Below, in pieces: positions 8,659 through 17,041 of a stretch of DNA of 64,000 bases. The position numbers and the translations under genes were made by a program. Each line of letters begins with the position of its first letter. Position 1 is the stretch's first letter. Below the pieces are notes generated by a model. That model searched no databases and was not told the origin of the DNA. It saw nothing but the letters and a program-made list of their open reading frames with translations. Origin of the DNA: CAZBWS01 sp964495705 (lineage in GTDB: Bacteria; Pseudomonadota; Gammaproteobacteria; HTCC5015); assembly GCA_964495705.1 (NCBI GenBank), contig CAZBWS010000001.1, positions 1 through 64,000 on the forward strand. The letters run 5' to 3'.

Positions 8659-9480
8659 TTAAAATCCAGTGCCCTTTTCAATATATTTTTTAAAAATCAC
8701 TTCTGTTTCACCGGACAATTTAAGTTGTTTTAATGCTTTATTAAGTTGCTTATGTAATTGCTTGGCGCGGGGCGATGCAGTACTCACCACAGCATACATA
8801 ATGCGTTCAAAGCCACGGCCTACCAAATAATCTGTGTTTTCATTCAGCTTATATATACCCATTTTTGCACCGTACACAATAGTTTCAACTGTACTTACAA
8901 AAACATCACAGCGCCCCAGTGCGACCAAATCTAAAGCCTGTTGTTCACGGGCAACACGAATACTAATCAGACTGTCAATAGGCGTATAGTCATAACCTCG
9001 AATACCGCAAATTTCATAGGAAAAAAGCTGGGCAACCCCAAAAAAAGAATCTAAACCAGTTAATTTATTCTTATTATAAAAGCCGCCCGTAGAAATTTGG
9101 TAAATAGGCTCAGTAAACAGCAACCAGTCCAAGCGCTCTTCATTTAATGACATATCCCAGCTCACCTCACAAAACTCGTCTTTACTAGGTTTTTTCAGTG
9201 CCTCCAATACCCGCGGCCATGGCATCTGCTTTATCACAAAGGGCATCGCTAGCTCATCAAATACTCGATGAATTAGATCGATAGAGGCGCCCTCTCGGTG
9301 CGTGGTTTTGCCCTCGTGTTCATCGACAGGGTGATAATAATAAGGTGGCCACTGGGTCTCTGAGTCTAAACAAATAACCACGGGCTGGGTTTTCAAATCC
9401 CCTGTTGGCATAGCCTCTAAGGGTGTCAATAGGCAGAGCATAGAGACCATTAACAGCAAGCGGGTTATACAATACTTCAT
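8659..9480 (-). CDS. Periplasmic solute-binding protein, SBP_bac_3 type
   Basis: 273 residues with a signal peptide (about 1-23), then a domain with the layout of family 3 extracellular solute-binding proteins. These features are an opening strand followed by WPPYYY, a GASIDLIHRVFDEL helix, WPRVLEAL, and a late EQQALDLVALGRCDVF segment that matches the hinge and second lobe. Such proteins bind amino acids or small polar ligands. No permease or ATPase genes are adjacent, so it may work with remote partners or as a sensor. It is 28 bp downstream of the outer-membrane protein gene and on the same strand. The ligand is unknown. Confidence 0.7.
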   Translation of the reverse strand: MKYCITRLLLMVSMLCLLTPLEAMPTGDLKTQPVVICLDSETQWPPYYYHPVDEHEGKTTHREGASIDLIHRVFDELAMPFVIKQMPWPRVLEALKKPSKDEFCEVSWDMSLNEERLDWLLFTEPIYQISTGGFYNKNKLTGLDSFFGVAQLFSYEICGIRGYDYTPIDSLISIRVAREQQALDLVALGRCDVFVSTVETIVYGAKMGIYKLNENTDYLVGRGFERIMYAVVSTASPRAKQLHKQLNKALKQLKLSGETEVIFKKYIEKGTGF

Positions 9481-9507
9481 AAAAGACCTAGTCTGTGCAG
9501 CGATGTA

Positions 9508-10725
9508 TTAAAATGCAAAGGTTGCACTTAACTCCGTGAAATAATATTTCAAGGAATTTTTCCCATCAAAGCTTTCCCAGTAGTTGAGTTCTAAACGCAG
9601 GGGAAAGGGCAGCTTCCCCGCACGCCAAGCTGGTACGCCGTCGTAGTAAATACCAGTGCGTATCTCCTGGTCGCGAAAAGTAGTATTTCGCTCTAAGAAT
9701 TGTGTATCGGTGCCCAGTGAGGAGGTATAGCTATCACGGTCTTTATACTTATGATAATAAGCCGTGAATACCCGTAGCTGGTCATTCCAGAAACGGTAGC
9801 CCAGCTCTATATCTAAAATCACAAAATCACCTAGGTCGCGCTTTAAGCGCTGTTTGCTAGACGCCGCAGATAAGGCTAAGGGGGAATCAGGTACGCGTAC
9901 TGTTTTTCTATCCCTGAGCTGTATATTGTACTCAAGCTGGACGGTTAAATCTAAGGCATGCTGTAAGTCGCGGTAATAATCTGCACGCAAAATAATATCA
10001 TTACTGCCATCGTCAATGATGGGCTGGAACAGCACATCCGCATCAGCCTTATCCGTTAAACGACCTAAGCGCACACCCGGTAGCAGTATAAGGCTGTCGT
10101 ATTCGCCTTTATACACACGCCATGAGGCGCCGAAAACAGGGCCCATAAGGCCCGACTCGCAATGGGAGTTTGTATCAGTATAAGAAAACTCACTGCTCTT
10201 CAACAGGGCGTCCAGGTCAGCAGAACTAAAGGCGTTCACCCCCGGTAGTGCACTGGGCAAAAAGGGGCTATTAGCTGGAGACACAGAAGCGGTGGGGTCA
10301 AAAGCGGGATTTACACCCAAGGTCGCATTGCTGAGTGTTAAGCCGGCTTTAGAGCAAGACTCGCCGATAGGCAAGCGAAAGCCTAAGGAGAGATCATCCG
10401 TTAAACCGTAGCCCGCCGTGATTTCTAGGAATTTAGTTTCAAAGCTCAGCCTTCCCTCAACATCACCCAAACTGCTACCTGGAAAAACTGCTTCCAAGGA
10501 TGCTAGTTGCGGCAAAATAGTAGAGTTTAATGTCGCTGACAGGCCACTGGATAAGCTCTGCTGATCCCCGTCATTATCATAGATGCTACTCACACTGCCG
10601 CGACTAAAATTAAAATTAACGGCCCATATCTCTTTCGGTGCGAGAAACTCTGTTGAGAATTTTTGCTCCGCATAGGCATCGTCTACAGCACACAGCAATG
10701 CCAGCGTTATACACAGATATTTCAT
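9508..10725 (-). CDS. Predicted outer-membrane beta-barrel protein
   Basis: About 405 residues from the ATG at 10723-10725, which has GGGGT a few bases upstream; the longer frame begins with TTG and includes that site. A signal peptide ends at AYA after about 19 residues. The mature part alternates polar and aromatic residues in long strands (for example LSLGFRLPIG, LRLELNYWESF). It ends in Ala-Thr-Phe-Ala-Phe, the terminal aromatic signal of outer-membrane barrels. It probably shares a transcript with the solute-binding protein. I do not recognise a specific transporter family. Confidence 0.6.
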   Translation of the reverse strand: MKYLCITLALLCAVDDAYAEQKFSTEFLAPKEIWAVNFNFSRGSVSSIYDNDGDQQSLSSGLSATLNSTILPQLASLEAVFPGSSLGDVEGRLSFETKFLEITAGYGLTDDLSLGFRLPIGESCSKAGLTLSNATLGVNPAFDPTASVSPANSPFLPSALPGVNAFSSADLDALLKSSEFSYTDTNSHCESGLMGPVFGASWRVYKGEYDSLILLPGVRLGRLTDKADADVLFQPIIDDGSNDIILRADYYRDLQHALDLTVQLEYNIQLRDRKTVRVPDSPLALSAASSKQRLKRDLGDFVILDIELGYRFWNDQLRVFTAYYHKYKDRDSYTSSLGTDTQFLERNTTFRDQEIRTGIYYDGVPAWRAGKLPFPLRLELNYWESFDGKNSLKYYFTELSATFAF

Positions 10726-10812
10726 TAGATACCCCAATTTAAACAGCGATCTAAAACACGATAAATATTATTCTTATGCCACTAGCCTAGCAGTCATAAG
10801 AAAATAGTAAAC

Positions 10813-12216
10813 CTAAGCCCTGCGCCATTGAGTCCCACTGGGACTGTCTTCTAAGACGATACCCTGCTCGCTTAGCTGTTTGCGAATTTCATCAGCGCGT
10901 GCATAGTCTTTATTCTGCTTGGCTGTGTCGCGCTCTACAACTAGCGCATCAATACCCGCATCCGACAGCCCATCTGCAGTGCCTTGTTGGCCGCCCGACT
11001 TTAAAAAATTATCGGCACTTTCTTCGAGTATACCCAATACGCTACCAAAGCCTTTAATCAAGGCGGCGAGATCATCACACTGCGCTAGCTGGCCCTTGCT
11101 GGAATTTAACTCGCGCACCAGCTCGAAAATAACCGCCAAGGCCTCGCGCGTATTAAAGTCATCATCCATCGCCGCCGTAAAGCGTGGGTAGTAATCGCTC
11201 TCCGCTAAGGTGCATATCGAAGCCGCTGCAACAGCTTCGTAGTCGCGCAGTGCTGTATACATCCGCTCCAGCCCACTGCGCGCCTCTAATAGGCTGTCTT
11301 CAGAGTAATTAATAGGGCTACGGTAATGAGAGCTCATCAAGAAGTAACGAACAACTTCTGGATGGTATTTTTCCAATACTTCACGAATAGTAAAGAAATT
11401 ACCCAACGACTTAGACATTTTTTCATTGTCTACACGCACAGCGCCTGCGTGCATCCAAGTGTTGGCATATTTCTCACCTGTGGCGGCTTCTGATTGGGCA
11501 ATTTCATTTTCGTGGTGGGGGAATACCAAGTCGGGGCCACCGCCGTGAATATCAAAGTGGTTACCTAGGCAGCAAGTCGACATAGCCGAGCACTCAATAT
11601 GCCAGCCTGGACGGCCTGGCCCCCAGGGTGAATCCCAGCTAACTTCGCCCTGCTTGGCACCTTTCCACAGAGCAAAATCACGGGGGTCTTGCTTGGCTTG
11701 TTCTACATTAACTCGAACACCTTCAAGTAAGTCTTCCAGCTTCTTGTTGGATAGTTTTCCATAGCCAGCAAACTTCTCTACCTCATAGTAAACGTCACCG
11801 TTATCCGCAGCATAGGCAAAGCCCTTATCCACCAAGGTTTTCACCATAGCAATAATTTCGCCAATATAATCGGTCGCTCTAGGCTCTTGATCAGGCCTCA
11901 GTACTTTCAAGGCATGCTCATCATCGTGCATAGCCTGAATAAAGCGATCCGTTAAATCCGTATACACTTCACCGTTTTCATTCGCACGATTAATGATTTT
12001 GTCATCAATATCCGTAATGTTACGGACATACTCCACTGTAAAGCCACGGGCACGCAGATAGCGCACAATAATATCAAAACCCACCATCACTCTGGCATGA
12101 CCAATATGACAGTAGTCATAGGTAGTAATACCGCAGACGTACATGCGAATTTTGCCCTCTTCCAAGGGTTTAAACGCTTCTTTCTTACCAGTCAATGTAT
12201 TGTAGATTCTTAACAT
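10813..12216 (-). CDS. cysS: Cysteinyl-tRNA synthetase
   Basis: Charges tRNA-Cys with cysteine. Taking the ATG at 12214-12216 gives 467 residues starting MLRIYNTL, as in E. coli CysS; the longer TTG frame runs back into glnS. Class I signatures are present: the zinc ligand Cys28, HIGH at 37-40 and KMSKS at 266-270, with FPHHENEIAQSEA between them. The C-terminal anticodon-binding region contains RDTAKQNKDYARADEIR. It starts 2 bp after the glnS stop, so the two synthetases form an operon. A tRNA-Cys lies elsewhere in the window (33946). Confidence 0.95.
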   Translation of the reverse strand: MLRIYNTLTGKKEAFKPLEEGKIRMYVCGITTYDYCHIGHARVMVGFDIIVRYLRARGFTVEYVRNITDIDDKIINRANENGEVYTDLTDRFIQAMHDDEHALKVLRPDQEPRATDYIGEIIAMVKTLVDKGFAYAADNGDVYYEVEKFAGYGKLSNKKLEDLLEGVRVNVEQAKQDPRDFALWKGAKQGEVSWDSPWGPGRPGWHIECSAMSTCCLGNHFDIHGGGPDLVFPHHENEIAQSEAATGEKYANTWMHAGAVRVDNEKMSKSLGNFFTIREVLEKYHPEVVRYFLMSSHYRSPINYSEDSLLEARSGLERMYTALRDYEAVAAASICTLAESDYYPRFTAAMDDDFNTREALAVIFELVRELNSSKGQLAQCDDLAALIKGFGSVLGILEESADNFLKSGGQQGTADGLSDAGIDALVVERDTAKQNKDYARADEIRKQLSEQGIVLEDSPSGTQWRRA

Positions 12217-12218
12217 AT

Positions 12219-13892
12219 TTATTTTTTCGCTTTCGCCCAAGAGTCGCGCAAACTGACTGTGCGATTGAACACTAGCTTACCCGTATTGCTGTCCGCGTCA
12301 GTGGTGAAATAACCTTCACGTTCAAATTGAAAGTGATCTTCCGGCTGTGCTGCTGCCAAACTCTTCTCAGCACGCGCATTTTCAAACACCTGCAATGAGT
12401 CCGGATTAATCAGGTCCAAGAAGCCCTTGCCATCTTCGCGCTTAGCATCTGGTGTTTCATCTAGAAACAAGCGGTCATACTGGCGAACTTCAGCCGCAAC
12501 AGATTCGGTAGCACTCACCCAATGCACCACCCCCTTAGCTTTATAACCCTGAGGGTTTACACCTAAAGTGTCGGGGTCGTAGGTACCGCGCAACTCGGTA
12601 ATATTGCCCTCACTGTCACGAATAATATCTGTGCACTTGATCACATAAGACCCGCGTAAACGCACCGCACCTTCTAAGCTCCAGCGCTTCCATTTGGGTG
12701 GGGCAACTTCTTCAAAGTCAGCCCGATCAATATAAATCTCGCGACCCATGAAAATGGTACGCTTGCCCATCGCTTCCTGCTGCGGGTGACGAGGTACTTC
12801 TAGGTCTTGTACCTGTCCTTCAGGATAGTTCTCTAGTACTACTTTTACAGGGTTTAAAACACACATAGCGCGCGACGCATTAGCGTCCAGATCTTCACGA
12901 ATCGCGTGTTCTAGCATAGAAACGTCGACCACTCCGTCTTTGCGTGTCACACCTATGCGCTCACAGAAATTGCGTATTGAAAGCGGCGTATAGCCGCGGC
13001 GACGCAGACCCGAAATGGTCGGCATTCTTGGGTCGTCCCAGCCTGACACATGGTGTTCATCCACTAACTGTTTAAGCTTGCGCTTGGAGGTTACCGTGTA
13101 GTTTAGATTTAAGCGGGAAAACTCATATTGGCGCGGCTTGGCGGGCACAGGTAAATGCGCTAAAAACCAATCATACAAAGGACGGTGATCTTCAAATTCT
13201 AAAGTACATATAGAGTGAGTAATTAACTCTTCTGCATCTGACTGACCGTGAGTGAAATCATATGTTGGGTAGATGCACCATTTATCGCCAGTCTGGTGGT
13301 GCTCAACTTTGCGGATACGGTAAATAATGGGGTCGCGTAGGTTAATGTTTGGTGCAGCCATATCAATCTTGGCACGCAAAACACAACTACCTTCGTCAAA
13401 ATCGCCAGCACGCATTTTTGCGAACAAGGCTAAATTTTCTTCGGCACTTCGATCGCGACAAGGGCTATTTTTACCAGGCTCTTTTAAACTGCCGCGGTAT
13501 TCACGCGCTTCGTCTGCAGACAAGTCACAGACATAAGCATCACCATTATTAATCAAATGTAATGCGTAGTCGTGGAGTTTTTCGAAATAGTCAGATGAGT
13601 AATGAATATCACCCGTCCATTGAAAACCTAACCAGTTCACATCTGATTTAATGGAGTCAATATATTCCTGACTCTCCTTCTCAGGGTTGGTGTCATCAAA
13701 GCGCAGATTGCACTCGCCACCAAACTCCTCGGCCAAACCAAAGTTCAAGCAGATGGATTTTGCATGACCGATATGCAGGTAGCCATTCGGTTCTGGCGGA
13801 AAACGTGTCACAATTTTAGAGTGCCAACCGGAGGCAAGATCTTTTTTTAGAATTTTCTGTAAAAAGTGACTAGGAGCAGGTGTATTACTCAT
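12219..13892 (-). CDS. glnS: Glutaminyl-tRNA synthetase
   Basis: 557 residues, the usual length for GlnRS, a class I enzyme that charges tRNA-Gln. FPPEPNGYLHIGHAKS places HIGH at about 40-43, the DDTNPEKE motif follows, and the KMSKS-equivalent is VTSKRKL (about residue 268). The C-terminal beta-barrel anticodon domain is complete (ends VSLRDSWAK). Presence of GlnRS implies direct charging rather than the GatCAB route for glutamine. It is located 43 bp downstream of pssA on the same strand. Confidence 0.97.
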   Translation of the reverse strand: MSNTPAPSHFLQKILKKDLASGWHSKIVTRFPPEPNGYLHIGHAKSICLNFGLAEEFGGECNLRFDDTNPEKESQEYIDSIKSDVNWLGFQWTGDIHYSSDYFEKLHDYALHLINNGDAYVCDLSADEAREYRGSLKEPGKNSPCRDRSAEENLALFAKMRAGDFDEGSCVLRAKIDMAAPNINLRDPIIYRIRKVEHHQTGDKWCIYPTYDFTHGQSDAEELITHSICTLEFEDHRPLYDWFLAHLPVPAKPRQYEFSRLNLNYTVTSKRKLKQLVDEHHVSGWDDPRMPTISGLRRRGYTPLSIRNFCERIGVTRKDGVVDVSMLEHAIREDLDANASRAMCVLNPVKVVLENYPEGQVQDLEVPRHPQQEAMGKRTIFMGREIYIDRADFEEVAPPKWKRWSLEGAVRLRGSYVIKCTDIIRDSEGNITELRGTYDPDTLGVNPQGYKAKGVVHWVSATESVAAEVRQYDRLFLDETPDAKREDGKGFLDLINPDSLQVFENARAEKSLAAAQPEDHFQFEREGYFTTDADSNTGKLVFNRTVSLRDSWAKAKK

Positions 13893-13935
13893 TATTTAAA
13901 ATTTCAAAAGAGGGGTGGAAATTCAATAAGCCGAT

Positions 13936-14718
13936 CTACTCGGCATTATTCCTTTTAGCTCGCTCAGCTCTACGCTGCATTAAGCGTAAACGGCGATAAA
14001 CAAACATAACCGGGCCCGACAAAACATAGGTCAAGAAGATGGTGTATAAGATTTCTGCGGGGCTAACAATAATCGTCGCCATTAGCATCAAAATGGCTGG
14101 CATTACAAAATAAGGTACTTTTTTAATCGCGTCTAGATCTTTAAAGCTGTAATAAATGACATTACTAACCATCAGCAAGCCACCACTAAAGGTAATAAAC
14201 AAGGCAAATAACGCCAACGTTTTATCCGCCCATTCAGCATTTAATAATACCCACATAGTAAAAACTAATAGAACAGCAGCTGCCGGGCTAGGCAAGCCTT
14301 TAAAGAAGCGCTTATCTGAACTTGCTGTTTGCACATTAAAGCGCGCTAAACGCCAAGCTGCAGCGGTCACAAAAATAAAACAAGCAGACCACCCTAAGCG
14401 CCCCCAAGCAGCACCCCAGGCAGCCATATCCTTTAATTGCCACTCATACAATATAAGTGCAGGAGCCATACCAAATGCAATCAAGTCTGCGAGACTGTCA
14501 TACTGCATGCCAAAATCACTTTGAGTATTCGTCATACGTGCAACGCGGCCGTCTAGGCCGTCCATTACACCCGCAAAAAAGATGGCCACAGCAGCTGCTT
14601 CAAAGCGGCCTTGAGTAGCAGCAATAATGGCGTAGAACCCCCCGAATATCGTTCCTGTAGTAAATAAATTCGGAAGCCAATAAATACCGCGTCGAGTTTG
14701 TTTTTCGCTGTTGCTCAT
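13936..14718 (-). CDS. pssA: CDP-diacylglycerol--serine O-phosphatidyltransferase
   Basis: 260-residue integral membrane protein making phosphatidylserine from CDP-diacylglycerol and serine. The CDP-alcohol phosphatidyltransferase motif is clear: DGLDGRVARMTNTQSDFGMQYDSLAD, cited here by its DG..AR..G..D core (about residues 48-72). Several transmembrane helices and a basic C-terminal tail follow. It overlaps the upstream decarboxylase-like gene by 4 bp, so a phosphatidylserine-related role for that neighbour is expected. Confidence 0.93.
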   Translation of the reverse strand: MSNSEKQTRRGIYWLPNLFTTGTIFGGFYAIIAATQGRFEAAAVAIFFAGVMDGLDGRVARMTNTQSDFGMQYDSLADLIAFGMAPALILYEWQLKDMAAWGAAWGRLGWSACFIFVTAAAWRLARFNVQTASSDKRFFKGLPSPAAAVLLVFTMWVLLNAEWADKTLALFALFITFSGGLLMVSNVIYYSFKDLDAIKKVPYFVMPAILMLMATIIVSPAEILYTIFLTYVLSGPVMFVYRRLRLMQRRAERAKRNNAE

Positions 14719-15365
14719 AGTCTTCCGTTCTTTTTCTTTTGGTGGATAAAGTGTCCAATCACACCCTCTCCTGCTTTTAGGCTATCGCCTGACTGAATTT
14801 TCAACTTCACGTCTTTGGGCAGCATTATATCAATATAGCGAATGCTAGATAGCCCCATAATACGCCCTTGCCCGATACGTTCACCCGGCTGAGGTCTAAT
14901 TTGTAAGTAGCGCAGTGTACGTGCGCGATAAAAACTGACCAAAACATCATCTTGGTCATCCGAATGAATCCAAGCAGTATAGATATGACCTACATCTTTA
15001 GCTTCATCCGCAGCAATACGCTGATAATGTTCACCATACCACGCCTGCTGAATGCGTCCCTGGGCTGGGCTATACAGCCCCATAACACCCAAATGACGGC
15101 GGCGCATACGCACCACAACACAATCTCGCTTTAAGAAAGGGTCTTGGGCGCTAAATACGGTCTCAACTACCGCGTCAATCGGCGCAACCACAGCCAAAGG
15201 GCTGGAAGGGGTTGTGCGTTTAGGGTGGCGAAACAGAACCACAATAGCGATAAATAACAACAACAGCGGCAAGCCATATATCCAGCCATAGCTGACCTTC
15301 ACAGCCAGTGCTGCGACAAAAACCAGAAATGCAATAATGGCAATTTCGGCTTTAATCAAATACAT
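14715..15365 (-). CDS. Short-form phosphatidylserine decarboxylase-like protein with altered active site
   Basis: 216 residues: two N-terminal transmembrane helices, FRHPKR (about 45-50), a strand-rich core, and a C-terminal PGERIG...IDIMLP...GDSLKAGEGVIG segment that aligns with short-form (type II) phosphatidylserine decarboxylases. Those enzymes self-cleave at Gly-Ser in an FGSR-like motif to form their pyruvoyl group. Here the matching stretch reads GLSSIR, with no Gly-Ser pair, and the HVNR-type histidine region is also changed. Position beside pssA supports a phospholipid role. Either the enzyme is inactive or the cleavage site has shifted. A functional psd may lie elsewhere. Confidence 0.65.
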   Translation of the reverse strand: MYLIKAEIAIIAFLVFVAALAVKVSYGWIYGLPLLLLFIAIVVLFRHPKRTTPSSPLAVVAPIDAVVETVFSAQDPFLKRDCVVVRMRRRHLGVMGLYSPAQGRIQQAWYGEHYQRIAADEAKDVGHIYTAWIHSDDQDDVLVSFYRARTLRYLQIRPQPGERIGQGRIMGLSSIRYIDIMLPKDVKLKIQSGDSLKAGEGVIGHFIHQKKKNGRL

Positions 15366-15415
15366 AGAGTTATAGGCTAAACCAGTTTGTGAATCATTGA
15401 AGTATTACACTTATA

Positions 15416-15447
15416 TACAAAAACGCCACCTATAAAAATAGGTGGCG
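15416..15447 (-). terminator. Intrinsic terminator of ilvIHC
   Basis: On the minus strand a 9-bp stem, CGCCACCTA with TAGGTGGCG, is followed by a TTTTT tract. It begins about 25 bp after the ilvC stop and separates the ilv genes from the phospholipid genes. Confidence 0.85.
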
Positions 15448-15450
15448 TCA

Positions 15451-15459
15451 ATGCGGATA
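15451..15459 (+). repeat. Single intergenic ATGCGGATA word
   Basis: An exact copy (ATGCGGATAGACT extended) between the ilvC stop and its terminator hairpin. No inverted partner is seen here. Confidence 0.65.
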
Positions 15460-15471
15460 GACTACAAAGGC

Positions 15472-16488
15472 CTAGTTCTTAGACTTGTCGATAATCTTGT
15501 TGTCGGTGATCCAAGGCATCATTTCACGCAAGCCAGCGCCAACCTGCTCGATTGGGTGTGCCGCATCGTTACGACGACGCGCAGTCATTGAAGGATAATT
15601 AGTAATACCTTCGCTGATGAACATCTTCGCGTACTCACCGTCTTGGATACGCTTAAGCGCGTTGCGCATAGCAGCGCGAGACTCGTCGTTGATTACCTCA
15701 GGTCCTGTAACATAACCGCCGTACTCAGCATTGTTAGATACAGAGTAGTTCATGTCAGCGATGCCGCCTTCGAACATGAGGTCAACAATTAGCTTAAGCT
15801 CGTGCAAGCACTCGAAGTAAGCTAGCTCAGGGGCGTAACCTGCGTCTGTCAATGTCTCGAAACCCGCCTTAACCAGCTCAACAACACCACCACATAGAAC
15901 AGTCTGCTCACCAAATAGGTCAGTTTCAGTCTCGTCCTTAAAGGTAGTTTCGATGATGGCAGTACGACCACCGCCAACGCCTGAAGCGTAAGAGATAGCA
16001 GTATCTTTTGCCTTACCAGAAGCATCTTGGAATATAGCGATCAAGTCTGGAATACCACGGCCGCCTTCAAACTCAGAGCGTACAGTGTGGCCAGGCGCTT
16101 TAGGAGCGATCATGATCACGTCTAGATCTTTGCGAGGAACAACCTGGTTGTAGTGAATCGCAAAACCGTGAGCGAAAGCCAGAGTAGCGCCTTCTTTCAA
16201 GTTAGGCTCAATCTCTTCCTTATATAGCTGAGACTGGAACTCATCAGGCGTCAGGATCATAACCAAATCAGCGGCAGCAACCGCAGAAGGCACGTCAGAA
16301 ACATTCAAGCCACAGGCTTCAGCTTTAGCCACAGATGTAGAACTAGGACGTAGACCAACGGTTACTTCCACACCAGAATCTTTTAGGTTCAGCGCGTGAG
16401 CGTGACCCTGTGAGCCATAACCAATAATGGCTACTTTTTTGCCCTGGATGATAGAAAGATCAGCGTCTTTGTCGTAATAAATGTTCAT
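15472..16488 (-). CDS. ilvC: Ketol-acid reductoisomerase (class I)
   Basis: 338 residues, the short class I length. It converts acetolactate or acetohydroxybutyrate to the dihydroxy acids of valine and isoleucine synthesis, using NADPH and magnesium. The N-terminal Rossmann motif GYGSQGHAHALNLKDSG (about 22-38) binds the cofactor. The C-terminal helical domain carries the metal-binding DETETDLFGEQ and ECLHELKLIVDL segments. It is third in the ilvIHC operon, 48 bp after ilvH, and is followed by a strong terminator. Confidence 0.97.
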   Translation of the reverse strand: MNIYYDKDADLSIIQGKKVAIIGYGSQGHAHALNLKDSGVEVTVGLRPSSTSVAKAEACGLNVSDVPSAVAAADLVMILTPDEFQSQLYKEEIEPNLKEGATLAFAHGFAIHYNQVVPRKDLDVIMIAPKAPGHTVRSEFEGGRGIPDLIAIFQDASGKAKDTAISYASGVGGGRTAIIETTFKDETETDLFGEQTVLCGGVVELVKAGFETLTDAGYAPELAYFECLHELKLIVDLMFEGGIADMNYSVSNNAEYGGYVTGPEVINDESRAAMRNALKRIQDGEYAKMFISEGITNYPSMTARRRNDAAHPIEQVGAGLREMMPWITDNKIIDKSKN

Positions 16489-16536
16489 GAGTAAAACTCC
16501 GTAAATGTATAAATATATCTAATTAATTGTTTAATT

Positions 16537-17031
16537 CTAAAGCTGAAGGGCCTTATCGCCACGACCAATCCCTAGGGGGCCAGAGCGAACCACTTCAATC
16601 ACACCTTCTTCGCCCAATGTGGCAGAGAAGGCATCTAACTTGTCGGCAGCGCCGGTCACTTCGATGGTGAATGCACTTTCCGTCACATCCATTACCTTGC
16701 CGCGGTAGATATCTACCAAGCGCTTAACTTCATCGCGGCGCTCAGAACCACTAGCCGCCACCTTAATCAACATCATCTCGCGCTCAATGTGCGCAGACTC
16801 TGTTAAGTCAGTCAGCTTGATTACATCAATCAGCTTATTCAGCTGCTTGGTAATCTGCTCGATTACGTCATCAGTACCCGTCGTTACGATCGTCATGCGA
16901 GACATGCTGTCGTCTTGAGTGGGCGCTACATTCAATGATTCGATGTTATAGCCACGCGCCGAGAACAAGCCGGCAATACGTGACAATGCACCAAATTCAT
17001 TTTCTACTAATACTGAAATTATATGTCTCAT
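16537..17031 (-). CDS. ilvH: Acetolactate synthase small subunit
   Basis: 164-residue regulatory subunit that activates the large subunit and confers valine feedback inhibition. The N-terminal ACT domain starts RHIISVLVENEFGALSRIAGLF and has SRGYNIESLNVAPTQD; the C-terminal half is the second ACT-like domain. It lies 10 bp after ilvI and upstream of ilvC. Confidence 0.96.
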   Translation of the reverse strand: MRHIISVLVENEFGALSRIAGLFSARGYNIESLNVAPTQDDSMSRMTIVTTGTDDVIEQITKQLNKLIDVIKLTDLTESAHIEREMMLIKVAASGSERRDEVKRLVDIYRGKVMDVTESAFTIEVTGAADKLDAFSATLGEEGVIEVVRSGPLGIGRGDKALQL

Positions 17032-17041
17032 CAGCTATCTC

